Assembly: GCA_022747635.1 (NCBI GenBank)
Contig: JAKTNV010000009.1
Span: forward strand, 25,160,122 to 25,224,121
Length of the DNA: 64,000 nucleotides
Direction of reading: 5' to 3'
Source: Hetaerina americana
Taxonomy: Eukaryota; Arthropoda; Insecta; Odonata; Calopterygidae
In this document: piece after piece, positions 37,591 to 51,000 of the stretch
Layout of the letters: each line of letters starts with the position of its first letter
How positions within the stretch are numbered: the stretch's first letter is position 1
Translations under genes and position numbers: made by a program
Notes under the pieces: model-generated
Database searches by the model: none
The model's input: the letters and a program-made list of their open reading frames with translations, nothing else
What the model was told of the DNA's origin: nothing

Positions 37591-38135
37591 ATGTGCGTTG
37601 CTCAAAAACGTGATGTGGCGATAGTCAATCTCAAGCGTCTAGCAGGGTATTTAGAATACCCCATTATTTGACTTCAGGTGGCTTTCAAGAGGAGACATGG
37701 GGAACACCATTCAGAAAATGTGATTTCCTCTTGTTTATTAACAGTATGCAAAAACTAGGTTTGTTCTCAATTTATTTTACAAAATTTATACCTATTCAAT
37801 CCCTATTTTTGAAATCGATTTGCTCTTCAAATTCTGAATATTCGGGTGATATTCAGTGGAATTTAAAAATATCAATCATTTTGGGTGAATTAAATGCATT
37901 TTTCCGCAATTTACATCATTTAATATCCTTAAGACTAAGGAAATTCAAATTGTGGTAAGTTGAATTTAATTTACCCAAAATGACCGATGCACGCTCGTTA
38001 TTTGGAATGACCCTTTTGAGTTACCATACGTATATTGGAAAGGAGGGAATGATATTCGAAGCTGTGGTAAATGGAGAGGATGGAGAAAATAACGTAGAGA
38101 AACACTGAACTCGTCTCACCCTGGATCCCACATGT
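37591..38135. other. No gene seen
   Basis: AT-rich. A 96-codon frame at 37668-37958 is unrecognised. Confidence 0.45.
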
Positions 38136-38140
38136 AGTAC

Positions 38141-38593
38141 TATTCTGCAACTAGTTAAGAGACGTTAGCGAAATATTCGGTTCGCTAATGCAGCGATTTG
38201 CTAGTGAACCGCGATTCTGTAACTCGTTGTTTTAACCTATTGGTAACGAAAGTCGTCGCGAGAAATGAATCCGTTTCAGCCTCAACGCCATTCTGATGAA
38301 GTTTATTACGACAGATATACGTTACATTTAGCGCTGGTGACGACGTTACAATCGTAAGCGAGCTAGCTAGAAAATCTAACGGTTTGATAAATAGTATAGC
38401 GAACCGATACATTTTACCTATGGATCTTTACGAGTTACATAATAACCCTAGGCACGTTTATGATCGAAACTTTGTCATCGCCAAACGTGACCTCCGTCGT
38501 TATATCCTGTTACAGAATTGAGTTGTCGTCTCGAGAGATTCGAAAGATTCGATACCGATGGCCTTCCGACCGATTCTGTACGAGTTACAGAAT
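38141..38593. repeat. MITE-like cluster of inverted ATTCTGTAACTCGT motifs
   Basis: The 14-base motif or close variants occur forward at 38142 (ATTCTGCAACTAGT) and 38214, and reversed at 38428-38443, 38509-38519 and 38580-38593. Subsidiary hairpins occur (CGGTTCGCTA with TAGTGAACCG at about 38179-38212; ATTCTGTA with TACAGAAT at 38573-38593). Two AGTYGTCG-CGAGA blocks also recur (about 38252 and 38522). This suggests one or two nested non-autonomous elements. No target-site duplication is clear. Confidence 0.45.
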
Positions 38594-38749
38594 GGAGCTA
38601 CTGCCTCGTTTTCCCGATTTGGCCGGGACTCGTGTGGTAACGTCGGTCGGGACTCCTCCTTTCTTCGAAATCTAGGGGAATTCGTTAAAGAGAGGAGACA
38701 AAGGAGCCGCAAGTCCGGATTTGGCCACTCGCCATTTCTTCTTTCGCGT

Positions 38750-38965
38750 GGGTTTGGGCATTATTTTTTTCGTCACTCGAGCCCGTTCCTCCATCCTTCG
38801 ACCCTCTCTCCCTCTTCCCCCCCATCGTCTCCCTTCTGGAATCTCATTCACGCATTCCTCCCACTTGTCCACCCGCACTCACCACCTCTCCTCCCCCATT
38901 CCTCCCGTGTCGCTCTCCGTAAGCGCGGAGGCAGGGCTCCTTTCTTCCCTCGTCTCCTTCGTTGT
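38750..38965. other. GC-rich, C/T-biased island
   Basis: Plus-strand pyrimidine-rich tract with frames on both strands up to 146 codons (38558-38998) rich in Ser and Pro. No known domain. Confidence 0.4.
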
Positions 38966-40120
38966 TTTCATTTTTTCCTCGGCAGCGCATCCTGTTAATT
39001 TTGTTCAGCGTTGAGAGGGTTGCAGTGGTTTTCAGAGTTTACATAGGCGTGTCGCTTCAAGCATGTGAACTATGCCGGGGAGAGAACGCGTCGCTGAAAA
39101 TTCTGCATGCCATGCTCTTCTTGAGAATTATTTCTTTTTCATCGGCTTGAGATATTGCTGTCGAGTAAGAACGAAAGCATACTGAGCCACAAAACAAAGA
39201 AGTAGACACAAATACTGAAGGAATATTGGTAATAAAATATATTCTGTTACTATTCTCTGTTGAAATACAATGAAATGAGATTAGCAAGCATGCTTTTAAA
39301 TTGGCGTCAGCATGTTAAAGGTGAGGTAAGTCACCACTGTTTCAGGGATCCGCGATTTATCGTGACTTGACAAAATAATAAATTAAAATAAAACACGCTT
39401 GATAGAAGCGGAGAGGAGAAAGCATAAGGGAAATAGAAAGAAGTGTGCAAATCTAGGTGCATGCAATGGTACTCATTCCATTAGTTTATTTAATAGTGGT
39501 GATGTATTTCTGCGCGGAATAAATGCATTATAGAGTATTTATTTTTTCATTGTTAATAGTAGTGTACGTTTCTTTTCTGAATGTTTCGGTACTCGTTAGG
39601 GTAGACAGAGGAAGCATTTGACGCAAAACTTCATCCGGTCGGGTCTTGGTGGGTACTGGTTTGGGTCCTGGTATAGGCATATTTAAGATAGTGCTGGGTG
39701 AATTACCCTAGATATTAAAAACGAGCATTTATGAATTAAGTTCAATTTTATCACAACAAAAAATAATTGATAATGAAGCGCACAAATATCAAAGTCTCAT
39801 TACTGCGCATTTATTACATGAACGTAATATTTGTCTTATTTGGAGACAGCGCTATTATTGGTATCTCCAGTCCCTAAACGACACCTAATTTAACTTACGA
39901 CCACGTCCGAAATCCTAATTACATGTATGCCCTCCTCGCTCAGACAATCCCCTTCGTCCGGTGTTCCACCATGTTCCTACTTTCTCACTCAAGCTTCACG
40001 AAATGGAAACTCAGTTCATTATTCCGCCTGAATCGAACCACTGGCAACTGCCTATGAGCTAGTTTCATATCTTGAGGTTCATTTCCCCTCCTAATAAGTT
40101 ATACTACTGGTTTAATTTCT
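38966..40120. other. No gene seen; AT-rich
   Basis: AT-rich sequence with no repeats or coding signals I can support. Confidence 0.45.
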
Positions 40121-40124
40121 CCTT

Positions 40125-40272
40125 GTCTCGCACGGTTGCCCATGCAAATCTGAAGCCCAGAGAATATGAAAGCACATTTATTTGATGAGAGTCCTCAGAG
40201 TGACCACTCGGATATGAACCCGGAACTAATCGGAAAGTAAACTAAATAATTACCCACCGACACGCCCACCAT
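40125..40272 (-). repeat. tRNA-derived SINE (minus strand)
   Basis: Reading the minus strand, TGGGCGTGTCGG (about 40268-40257) matches 7 of 9 fixed A-box positions. GGTTCATATCC (40220-40210) matches 9 of 10 B-box positions. The body continues towards lower coordinates for perhaps 90 bp. The far end is not defined. Confidence 0.6.
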
Positions 40273-40890
40273 TTATAATTTGATAACCGCTGCTATTGCC
40301 CCGGGTAATCGTTCCATAGATCCCATTGACGCAAGCACTCCTCCCTAGCCTTCCATCAGTTAATCACTTCATGTCTAGCTACCATGACTCACTCATTATT
40401 TGTACATAAAACACTTCCTTTCACAGAAACCACAGTTTAGCCATGAATCGCTTCCATCAAGGACAGAAATCATCACTTTTCCTCATGTCTACTTATTTCT
40501 TCTCTTTGATTTCCGGCATTATTCGTTCCGCTATATTTGCCTTCACGTGGTCTTCATTCTTGCATACTTTTTCCAGTTCATTTCTGCCACGAAGACTGTC
40601 ATCATTAGTGTATCTTGGCTCGAAGTGTATCCAATAAGGTTTCTGTTCATAATTTTCATTAGATTTATTTAAATTTGTACTCTTCTCGGAATATCTCAAA
40701 TAGTTCTTCGAAATTAATATTATTATAACCATTATTATTATTTTATTTAATACATTACAATGCCCTTGCAATCAAACTGTATTGATCTACACATTAATAT
40801 AATCTGATAATGGACAGTATCAAATGCAAGCGACTCAATGACTTGACTCTGGTATACGCATTAATCGTAAATAGCGATGAATTCGCCGAA
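40273..40890. other. No gene seen
   Basis: AT-rich. Frames of 64-92 codons overlap on both strands at 40400-40771 and are unrecognised. Confidence 0.45.
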
Positions 40891-40899
40891 TTCCCTCTT

Positions 40900-41640
40900 A
40901 ACTCCTTGCTCCGAGACTCCTTTCGAGTCCTTCCGGCATTTCCCATCCCACCGATCGCCTCTTCCAGCTTTTAGATCCCGACTCAACCCATTTGGGGTCT
41001 CTCATCCTCTCCCCCCCTCCCCAATGCCCTCTTGTGCACCCACATACCTTCCCAGCCACCGCCTGGAGACCAGCTCACCCCCATTCCCCTCTCCACCCTC
41101 CTTCCCCAACCCCACACGCCCTCTCCCGTGAACTTCTCTGCTCCGAAGTGAGCCACTCACACCCAAAGATGCTCGGGAGCGGTGAAGTGACCTTTCATGA
41201 CGTGCGGGCCCGCGACCCCTTTATCGGCCGTCGCGTTTAGACGAGGCCGGGCGCGAGTGTCCGGTGAATGAGATTTCTCTCCCCTCTCACGCCACCACGC
41301 TGGATTCGACCCTCCCTCCCGTGCTTCTCTGCCTTCCGCCCCACTCCCTAGGAATGGAAGGTTTTACTGCTTGTGAGACTTTTCCACAAGGAAACTGCCA
41401 CAAGGGGATTACGTGTTCCGTGATCAAGAGAGAGAGGGGGGGAGTAGGGATGGAGAGGGCTAAAAGGAGGGAGGGTGAGGCAGTGGAATGGAATGGTTTT
41501 GACGAAAAAAATAACATAATCTCTCTCTAGTCTAACGTCAGGTGGCTTCAAACGGTTGCGGCTTTCTCGGTGTGGATGGGGGAGAGAGTGGAAGGGTTGT
41601 AGGGGGGAGGGAGGGAATGCGTGCCTCCAGCGATGCATGC
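40900..41640. other. GC-rich island with C runs and purine tract
   Basis: C-rich on the plus strand to about 41125 and G/A-rich at 41428-41480 and 41575-41620. Several overlapping frames below 100 codons and no domains. Confidence 0.4.
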
Positions 41641-43160
41641 GATGAATTTCGCCGTTAGATCAGAGTGCAGCGCGTGATACCGGAGGAGAGACGGTGTAAC
41701 GTTAGGAGTTCGCGCCACCAAAAAAAATTAAATAAAAAAAACTCTCGGGCAAACAGTCTCGGGTTCGAAGTTCTTTCTCGCTGGGGGGTCGTTTTCTCGT
41801 CGGCCAATTTATTCGCCCGCGGCCTGGCGAGGCACGCAAATGACTTTCCCTCTTTCGGAGGGAACAGGGTGAGGAAAGCGATATGGGTGGATTGGGGCGT
41901 TTGGTTGCGTGCTCCAATGTGGATTAAGTCATAGGTGGTGCAGGCATCACCCAATTCGAAATCTTTGGGCGTGGCGCTTGCTGATGGCTGCCCTAAAGAC
42001 AAATGAGTGCTTTAGTGACGAGAGGATGACATAATAGTGGAATCTAAAATATAATTTTCTTTTTACGCCGCCTCTGACTTGAGTTGAATTCAGTTTACCC
42101 TTTGCCCTTTCCTTTTGAGCTCTTGTTGAGGAGATCAATGTGTTTTCCATTTGTAAAGTTATGATTTGTGTCAGTGTCTGTTCTAATTAGCGAAGTATAT
42201 GCGTACATTTGTTCTCATATCACTTATCGGTGCTGTCGAACGTTTTAACTACCACAGTCCCACTTACGTGACGACTTACCTTCATATTTTCCGGCTATAT
42301 TTTCGGTTATTGCATCTCTTTATTTCAGACCATCTGCTTCTCCTCAAAGAGTACACTAGCAGGAATGTTTACCTGGGAATTAAGTGGCCACTGAGTATCT
42401 TGAAGCTACTGCTATAGATATCAGAAGTGGTATATTATTCATCTGCTCTATATTGTCCACCCTTCTCTCAATTTTCTGCTTAGCACTATCCCGCATTCAT
42501 TTTTCTTTCCATTGATTGGTGTGACTTGTTGTAACTGATGAGGTCCTCACGCCATACGGCTCAATCAATTGATTTGGCGAACTTAAATTCAAGTCGACTT
42601 TACAGAGTTTTAACGGCAGGGGAACACTTGCTCGCATGTATGTACTTTCAAAATTCAATCGGTCAACAAGGATAAGAGCAAGAGAGCTATGTATCTCGAA
42701 GCACTTAATAAATGCGGTAAGTCACTTAACTGCTTCCATACCATTGGCCAGAGAGCTAGATGTCATTCCCTATGTACAAAGATAAGTAAACTTAGTCAAT
42801 TTTGCCGTGAAAATTTGCAAATTAGCGGAAGAAAGGAAGTGTAAATTATTTGGTACATTGTATTTTCCATAAATGGTTACGTTGGGAATGCTCTTCGAGA
42901 TATTTTTTGGATGATGTATCGAACATTTTCTCAAGGGATTAGCCAAAATCTTCTTACCCGATATTTACTCGTGGTAACTCTAGCGTGGATTACACACGCA
43001 AGATCAGTTGGGCACATTTCACTAATTTATTTTTTAGTTGTTTATTTACTATTATAGATTATTTTTTAAATTTATTTTTTGTGGAGCATCTGCTCACGGA
43101 GGCGATTAGTCGTCCTCCGCAAGAAATTGTTTTCTTTCAGCGTCTTAACATCCGGATATT
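41641..43160. other. No gene seen
   Basis: A 115-codon minus frame at 41655-42002 has no known motif. GGGTTCGAAGTTC at 41760 resembles a B box but lacks an A box. The rest is AT-rich. Confidence 0.45.
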
Positions 43161-43545
43161 TACAGCCTTTGCCTTCCCCCCCCCCCAGGCATCACTCGCT
43201 TTAAAGGCTCCCGCGTTTCTTCGTCTCTTCCGGAAGTCCTAATCCGGTGCGATTCCCGAACGGAGATCAACTGGAGCATCTCGCCCCTCTCTCTTCTCGT
43301 CTCCCCAATCTTCTCCCGTCCACCCTCCCGAAGGAACAAGGAAATGAAATGACGGTGAAAAAATAATCCGCGGCTCCGCTCAGCACTTCGCTTTTCTATT
43401 TAAGTTCCCTTTCTCGCTCGCCTGGGAGAGACCAAGGGGTTCTCCTCCGCCGGAGACAAAAGGAAACGGTTGAGTGAGGCTTCCTACAAATTTTTCTTCT
43501 TCCCCGCTCCCAGCCCCCTCCTACACACACACACACACACTCCGA
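43161..43545. other. GC-rich island with C11 run and (CA)9
   Basis: Eleven C at 43176-43186 and an (AC) run at 43523-43540 lie within a C/T-rich segment. Confidence 0.45.
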
Positions 43546-46500
43546 GTGCCCGAATCGGTCCTCAGCTTCGGAGAAAGCGCCCTTGTTGTCTTTTGAACTA
43601 TGCTTGTTTTGACTAATTCCACGTGCATTAGTGGGAATCGGACTCTGAATGGGGGGAGAGTTTCTCTACCACATGTATTGTACGACGTGCTCCGGAAATG
43701 CCTCGGCTCATTAATTCCAGATGATGTGCGATAATCATTTTTAATGATCACGTAGTGTGTTCATGATTTCAAAGAGTGCACGAGATTATGTTTACACCGA
43801 AAAATAATTCTGTGCCATGTGTGATGGCTGTGGGGGACTAATGTCATACCATGCGATGATTCATTCAGCCGTAAAAAACAAAGGTAGAAATCGATAAACT
43901 CGAACATAATAACTTGTAAGTTCGACTATTTTATTTATAGACTCGTAAGGCTTTTGACCCTGACTTTTTCATGGTACCATGACCCCTCTATCTCCAGAAG
44001 AGCGGTTTAATGCAGACGGACAAACTTCAGCCATTTGGGTGCAATGAATTAAAAGGATACCTTAATTTTTGAGTTAGATAAAATTACTAAACTCGATAAA
44101 AAATTAGGTAGTTCCTTGTTATAGGGAGCAACGGTTTTCCTGATCGTCGTTCTAACGTTCTATAATTACTCTAATCCATGTTGTTCTTGTGATGCTGATT
44201 CATTCGTTGTGTTGTTGATTGAAGCTGCCTTGGATGCAGCACGCCGATTGGCAAGTTTTTCTTGAAATAATTCAATGCTCAATTTTTCTTTAGCTAGATT
44301 CTCTGTCGTAGTATAGGGAACGTCATGTTTTTTTTTTAACATGAAGAGGTATATACCTGTAAGTACACTTGGAATGTATTGCTTTAATTGCTATATTCCA
44401 CAGGTACAAGAGAAATTTCTCGCATTTACAATAACATTTTAAAAATTAAACCACATTCTATGCTAATTTTACGTAACTAGCTGAAAGCCAATTGCTTACG
44501 AACACTCCCATTCTCAGCGGGCCAACTTTGGAAACAACATCAATCGGAAGCCAAAAACTCATTCGTATCGTTTCTTTTATTTCTGTTGCCATTGCGTTAT
44601 CTTCCGAATTCATGAATGGAGCGTAATAACCATTTAGTGCTAGCCCTTCACGGTTATCTACAAGAAAGTCGAGCGGAGAGATAATTTTTTATTTCCTCAT
44701 TCCATCTTGTACGGAGTCGCTTATTTATTGCCGGGAATTGCATCATATCCGTATTCTTTATATAAAAACACGATGACTACCTCATGTTAATGGCGAATTC
44801 TTCTCTAACCTATAATTTATTGGACTCGACATATCGCAGAGTAACGTTTTTCCTTTGCACAATTGCCTCTTCTATTTCCTAAACTGCTTCCCCGGCGCCT
44901 CCAAGACCTTGGCTTCGTAATCCGAAGATGAAAATTGCAGACCGCGGAATTCAATGGGCTCAATCACCAAGGCGAAGATAAGGATCTTTGACGCTATTGT
45001 TGTTCCTGGGAAATTCTGGCCCCTTTTTCTCTGGGGTCGAAGGCGATCATCAAAGGGATCTACCACTGACCGAGGATTTATCGAAGGAGAATCGAAAAAT
45101 TTGGAAGAGAGCGTCTGTCAGCTGCTGACCATTACAAACGGCTTGGAATAAGCTTCAATCTTCGATGAGCTAAATATGCTTTGTTGCGATTAACAAATTT
45201 AAGAATACTTTACTTTATATCCTACTTTGGCCTATTTAGGTATTTCAATGAAGATAAAACCTATTCCATCAAATGCAAGTGGGCCGAAAATATTTTGCTC
45301 AATGCTAAGTACTTATTGTCCATGAGAATCCATGGTGTCAATAAAAAAATATTTTGTGCAACTGCGTAATATTCATTTTACTATTGATATAAGTGACTTT
45401 CCTAGGTGTGTTAAAATTCATAAAACAGCAAACGGATATTCTACAGTGAAATTATTCATCTCGTTTCTATAAAACTAATAAGCAAGTGTAAGAGTCAGTT
45501 ATGTCCGTTAATTTATCAGCCATGCTATGTACCAATAATCAATTGTGATTTAGTATTTCCCTTTGATTTACGTAATATTTTCTTCAGATGATAGAACTAA
45601 TCGTGCAAATAAGATCATATAGCAGAAGCTGTTTTAGATGTTTCAACGTGGGAATGATATGTTGCGAAAGTCAAGGCATTCATGCATTCTTCGTTGATTT
45701 TCTCTATCGAAGGTAGTGATAAATGCATTTCATTGAATTAATTCTTTTATATTTGTGTGCTCTTTGCTACTTCGTTGCTGAACACATTTTCCAGGAATTG
45801 TTTGTGATATCAATCGTGCGGGTTTAAATTTAGTGCCGAGTAAACGATTTTAGCGATGGGAATACCCGTACTGAATCAAGTAATGCACTCCGTGACGTCC
45901 GTTGGATGTAATGTTCTCCAAGTCGTTTGGAAATAGAATGCTGATTTGATGTTGTTTTGACAATCGTCATTGGCTATTGGAATTGCTAGTTGGAACGTTA
46001 TCAATACTACAGTTTTGCAAGTTTTAAGAGAACTCGATGTAATATCAATAAGTAAAGCAGTACACTTGTACTAATACTTATAATACATGGTGCGTTCAAA
46101 TATTGCAGTGCCAAGAGTGTCCTCGGTTTGAAATGGTCATTCATCATGAGATAGTTAAGGCTTGAATAAAAACAAGACAGACATACGATGTCTCCATCCG
46201 GCAATTAATGACGATACGAAAAAAATATGTCTCCCTTGACGTCAAAGACATTTGGCAGGCGATCCAAATTTGTCCCATTTTTTCTTTGGTTAGTTTCCAG
46301 GCATGGAAATGACACCAGAACTATTAGATCTAGAAATAATGAAGATGATTATGAGATGCCGACAAGAAAAGGTTATTTTTAATAGTGGAAAATTAAGAGC
46401 ATTTGATTGATTTTCAACTTATGCAGTGCAACATTTCCATATAAGTATACTTAATAGTCTTCACTGAATTGCTCCGATTGAAATTAAAATAAATCTAGAA

Positions 46501-46840
46501 AATAAATTGAATTTCATTCAAATATATAAAATAAAAATATTGGCTGAGAAATTTATCATATACCAGTGGACATTAGGATATTTTTTATACACCCACACAC
46601 TCCAAGCATGCACTATTCAAATTGCTTCTCTTATACTGTAAAAGGAGCACAGAAAGTTGTTTCATTGTTTCTTCTTAAAGTTTTAACTTGGCCTTCCTTC
46701 GTATTTCTTCCCCTCTCTGCCTTTCTTGAAAAACTTAGGAATGGTAAATTAAAACCTAAAAGTAAATCTTTTTTTAAGCGTGTTCAATTCCTTTTTGGGA
46801 AGAACTCTCCGATTGAAATAGAAAGAAATTATAAGGATTG
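43546..46840. other. No gene seen; AT-rich
   Basis: No coding, RNA or array signal. The 92-codon frame 46566-46844 is unrecognised. Confidence 0.5.
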
Positions 46841-46847
46841 TTAAGAA

Positions 46848-46965
46848 AATCGGCCCTTATCCCTTTGTTTAAATTTCTATTTAATCATCAACAACCCTTA
46901 TATTCCTTTGAAAGTTGCCATTAGAGTAGGAGTGAATTACTTGGCTACCACTTCTGCGCATCTCG
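46848..46965. repeat. Weak dispersed repeat, copy 1
   Basis: AAAATCGGCCCTTATCCCTT and, about 85 bp later, GAGTAGGAGTGAATTACTTG resemble 50246-50330 in the same order and similar spacing (AAAATCGGCTTTTATGCCCT and GAGCAGGAGTGAACTATTTA). The copies are too diverged to classify. Confidence 0.35.
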
Positions 46966-47079
46966 AATCGTCATAATTCGCTTTTCACGACCGGCATCAA
47001 ACCAATTTTCCCGTGGTCGTGGGAGATGATGAAACTGAAACGAAATGCGGCGACGTTCGGCACATTACAGAGGATACCC

Positions 47080-47570
47080 AGCGATGGATGCTCTCCATTC
47101 CTAAGGCATCCATCCCCCCCACACATGCTGTGATGATCGCTCGCTCCCTTGCAAATGGAGCGGACAGGGGGTTTGAGTAATGTCTCTATCCGAAAGGTAC
47201 CGGGGGCCATCATTGTCTTCCACCGTATCTAAATCGAGACGGCACAATGCGGGGGCGAGCGCCCCCGTGTTGTTCAGTGTTTTGGCGTCCTGGGTGTGCG
47301 CCTGCGTGTAAGTTGCATCGCGCGTGTGGCATCGGAAGGGAAAATGGGGAAGGGCGGCTCCACGGGTGGCCGACGGTGGCTCCCTTCCATGGGAGGAAGG
47401 GGAAGACGGGGTCCCGTATGTGCCAAGGTGAAGGTGAAATACTTCTTTTACAAGGAGGCGGTCCCGGCAGAAGTTCCCCGGCCGTTCGAGGTGGGTGGTT
47501 GAAGATAGAGACGGCGGTCTTTTGAGACGGTGCCGTGGGGATAGCTAGGAGGAGGGAGATGAGTTGGTTA
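47080..47570. other. GC-rich island with GC hairpin
   Basis: G-rich plus strand. A perfect 8-bp hairpin CGGGGGCG-AG-CGCCCCCG lies at 47250-47267. Frames of 68-92 codons overlap and are unrecognised. Confidence 0.45.
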
Positions 47571-50500
47571 GGTCGACGGAAGGGGAGTAGTTGACTAAAA
47601 TGGGGATTTAAGAGGAGCGCGTTATAAAAGACTTATCTTTGGAAATTTCCAACCCGGGTTTGTAAGGTTGGGAGATGGGAAAGGTGACTGTTCCTCCTGG
47701 CTTTGGGTCCTCTCTGCCGATGTATTTCATCTTCCGACATGGACCATAAGGTAGGCACTATAGACCCCGTTGTGGAATTAATTCGGAGAGAAAAGGATTG
47801 GTTTAATATTACTCCGCGCTCCACCATCACAGGGAGTCGGATACGGTTTCGTCAGGTTAATTTATAGCGGTTTCTTTCCTTTGGGATAAGAATTAAAAGT
47901 TGTGCTAAGTAAAGATAAATATTCGCTGCCGTTTTGAGGCGAACATGAAAGACTCGTTTTGTGAAGAACTCATTCTTTATTTTGTGCGTTAGTTCAAGTT
48001 GAACGCGTTATTGTTAGAAAAAACATTAGCTATTCATATGACTCTTTCTCCGAGTTTCGGATTTCTCTTCTCAAATTAAAAAATGGTTAGAGTGAGTTCA
48101 AAATATTTCCTGGACTCATTATTTCTTTCACGACGGGAAAAAGATGGGAGATTTCAAATTACTAACCCATTTGTATTATTTTTGTCTTAATATGAAAGCG
48201 CACCTACTGCTTCTTGCATTTCATTGAAGCTACTTAATGTGTATGACGCAAATTTATTTATCTCGATGGTAAATGAAGAAGTACAATAATGGAAAGAAAA
48301 TGAAAGTATTGTGAATTTTGCGTCATAATTCTTCGATCTTTTTGTAGAAACAATTTAATCGGTGGATTAATTTAAAAAAATTTGGTATGAAATGTTAAGA
48401 ACTTCGTTTGCTTTATTTTATAGCTACGTAAAACTTAAATTCGTTTCGCTCAGGATTAAACAGGAGCTGGAATTCTCTTTCTTTTTTTTAATTTCTCGAA
48501 TATTTAAGCTGCTAATTTCTTGGCGTAGGTTTTATTTCTTCAGCCTCCTGAATACATGCCTTTGTGTTGCTTTTAATCTCATCACCCGTCGAATATGCAA
48601 GGAAGGAAATTATCGCTTGTAAAATTAGATTTCCCCATCTCTTTTGGCGTTTGAACTGTCGTCCTTTTAGAGTCGTTTAGCTCGCCAGTCAGCCACCTGT
48701 GACGTACTGGCACCCGGCCCATTCATCTCTCAGCAAGTAGGGACGGCGTCTGTGAGATGAAGATCGTTTTTTTACAGTCTGGCGCTTTGCATTTTTTTAA
48801 CATGTCGCAAGTGGATATTTCTAAGCGATGCGCAAGTTATGTTTTTTCCCCATTAATAAAGTCATCCTCTGGTTAGCCCGTGCGTGAGATATAAATTAAT
48901 TATAATGAGCTCTATAAGTGAAAACGCAATTTTTAATTATATTTTCCGCGGTATATTAATCGTCCGCTTGTCAGCGCATCGCTTATTTTTATAATATGCA
49001 TTAATTTTTCATATTCCTGGTGTGAAAATATTCAATTTCATCTCTTTTTCACAATTATTTGTCAGTTTAAATGAATGTAATAGGTAAAGGAGTTTTGTTA
49101 CAAGAAAGGAAATAAATCTGTTTCATTGAAGCAGGTATTATTATGATAGTTTCGTACATCTTGATGTTACATCTTCTACTCTTCCTTCCCTTCCTTTGTT
49201 ACGGATCTCTCTATGCCAAGTCCGCTGCACATGAATGAATGAGCGCGTTAAGGCTTTGATTGGACGTGCTCTCTCCTCGAAGCTGATATTTATAGCTGTC
49301 AGATATGATTTCTTGTTATCATTAGTGGCTGTCTACCGGAGATACTCTACCAGAGATAAGATTTTCTGTAAACACAATTTGTTATTGTGTTGTGGTTGTT
49401 TAGGCGCGTCAACCACTCTAACAGCATTTTCCGTTTCCATAGAAAACCTTACTTTTGTTCGATAGACGGCTGCTCATAAACTATTATCCAATTTCGTAGT
49501 CATCTTAGCACTGCCTAACATTTCGCTGAAGACCCTAACCGCTTTCATTATGCTAAACCGTCCTCCAGCTTCTTAAACTTTCTTACTTCCTTCATGCTAT
49601 CCGAAATGCGTATTCCTTTCATCTCCCTCCATCGTTAGCTCATAATTCTTCTCTTTAATCGCAGCATTCTACTTTCCATTTCCTTTCAGCAACTCCTGCA
49701 TGCACGTTTCCGGGATTCTTAGGATTACTCCCAAAATTCATACGATAGAATGCCGCACTTACATATTCTATTTCTTCTCTCTCCACCCGTTTTCTCACAG
49801 TGATGATTCTCTTCCCCCCTCAAAAAAATTTATATTAGGATATTATTTTTAGAACAAGCTTTACGTGTGCTATATGATTTATTTCAGTTGTAAGTATGCT
49901 AAACTAAGAGAGGTTTGGATCTGTATTTTTCTTACTTCATGTTATCGATATATATTTTTACTCATTTTGATTAGGGCCCTTCATTACACATTTCACATTT
50001 GACTCTCATAATTTTCATCATGCATCATCAATTCCAAGATTGCTTTGACGCTGGTTTCCTCTCCATATTCATATCTGCTAACGTCTTCATGTTTGCATTT
50101 TTCTTTTCTTTGGCATCTGTAATGGTTTGTCCCTTGTATCTTACACCCCTAATCATCCTAATCCGTTCTTCCGTTTCGCTTTCCCATCAGGGAAACAGCA
50201 TTTATTTATTCAATTGTTAAATATTTAAAATTTGCTACATTGTTTGAAAATCGGCTTTTATGCCCTTCGCTTACGTTTCATGTTTAAAATAGTTATTTCT
50301 GAGCAGGAGTGAACTATTTACCACTCGTCGCCAATAGAATGCATTATATTCATACCGTCGTTTCTGAATTGTTTTATCTCACGTCAGCCATTTGGGTCAT
50401 CGATAGGGAAATGAGAGGCACGACTGAGAGGAAAATTAATTTCAAAAGGGGTAGACGCTTATTCATGGTGAAAGAGGAATAGGGGGAGAGAATAAGGGAC

Positions 50501-51000
50501 CCCTTGCCTTCATTAGTTGATGAGAATTTTAATTAATATCAGTTTTACAAAAATTTGAAATTCAATGAAACCTGAAATTTATTGAAGCATTAGCCACCAG
50601 GAGAAAGAGAATTTTTCCTAAAAATGTTAGGAAATCCTCACTGAATCTGATAAAATATTAAAACTTCACCAAAGATTTGAACATTTTTACATGATTTTAT
50701 TCTATCACTCAGCAGGATATGAGGAAAGTGAAGCTAAAATAGTATTTCAGGAATATTTTTAGAGTAAATATTTCTAATGTGAGTTGAGGTAAATTCCTAA
50801 CACGTCTGAATAAAAAAATTTCAAACTCAATTTAGTGCAACATATTTTTGCGCACGCCAAGCAGATGGTATCGGACGATACATCGTGCTGGCATAAATAC
50901 TTTTCGCCTGTCCGGAACTTGAAGTTTTCGGCGAAATTATGTATTTTGTCTACGGACCAGAATACCGTCGATAAAAAGAAATTAAATGCCGGTTTCGTGC
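47571..51000. other. No gene supported; AT-rich
   Basis: Contains the second weak repeat copy (50246-50330) and a 53-codon minus-strand open stretch at 50028-50189 (GVRYKGQTITDAKEKKNANM) that faintly resembles a retroelement linker. Otherwise AT-rich and featureless. Confidence 0.4.
50246..50335. repeat. Weak dispersed repeat, copy 2
   Basis: Partner of 46848-46965, sharing two short blocks in the same order. Confidence 0.35.

Noticed and set aside
41755..41775. B-box-like GGGTTCGAAGTTC
   Set aside because: No A box; probably chance in a CpG-rich stretch.
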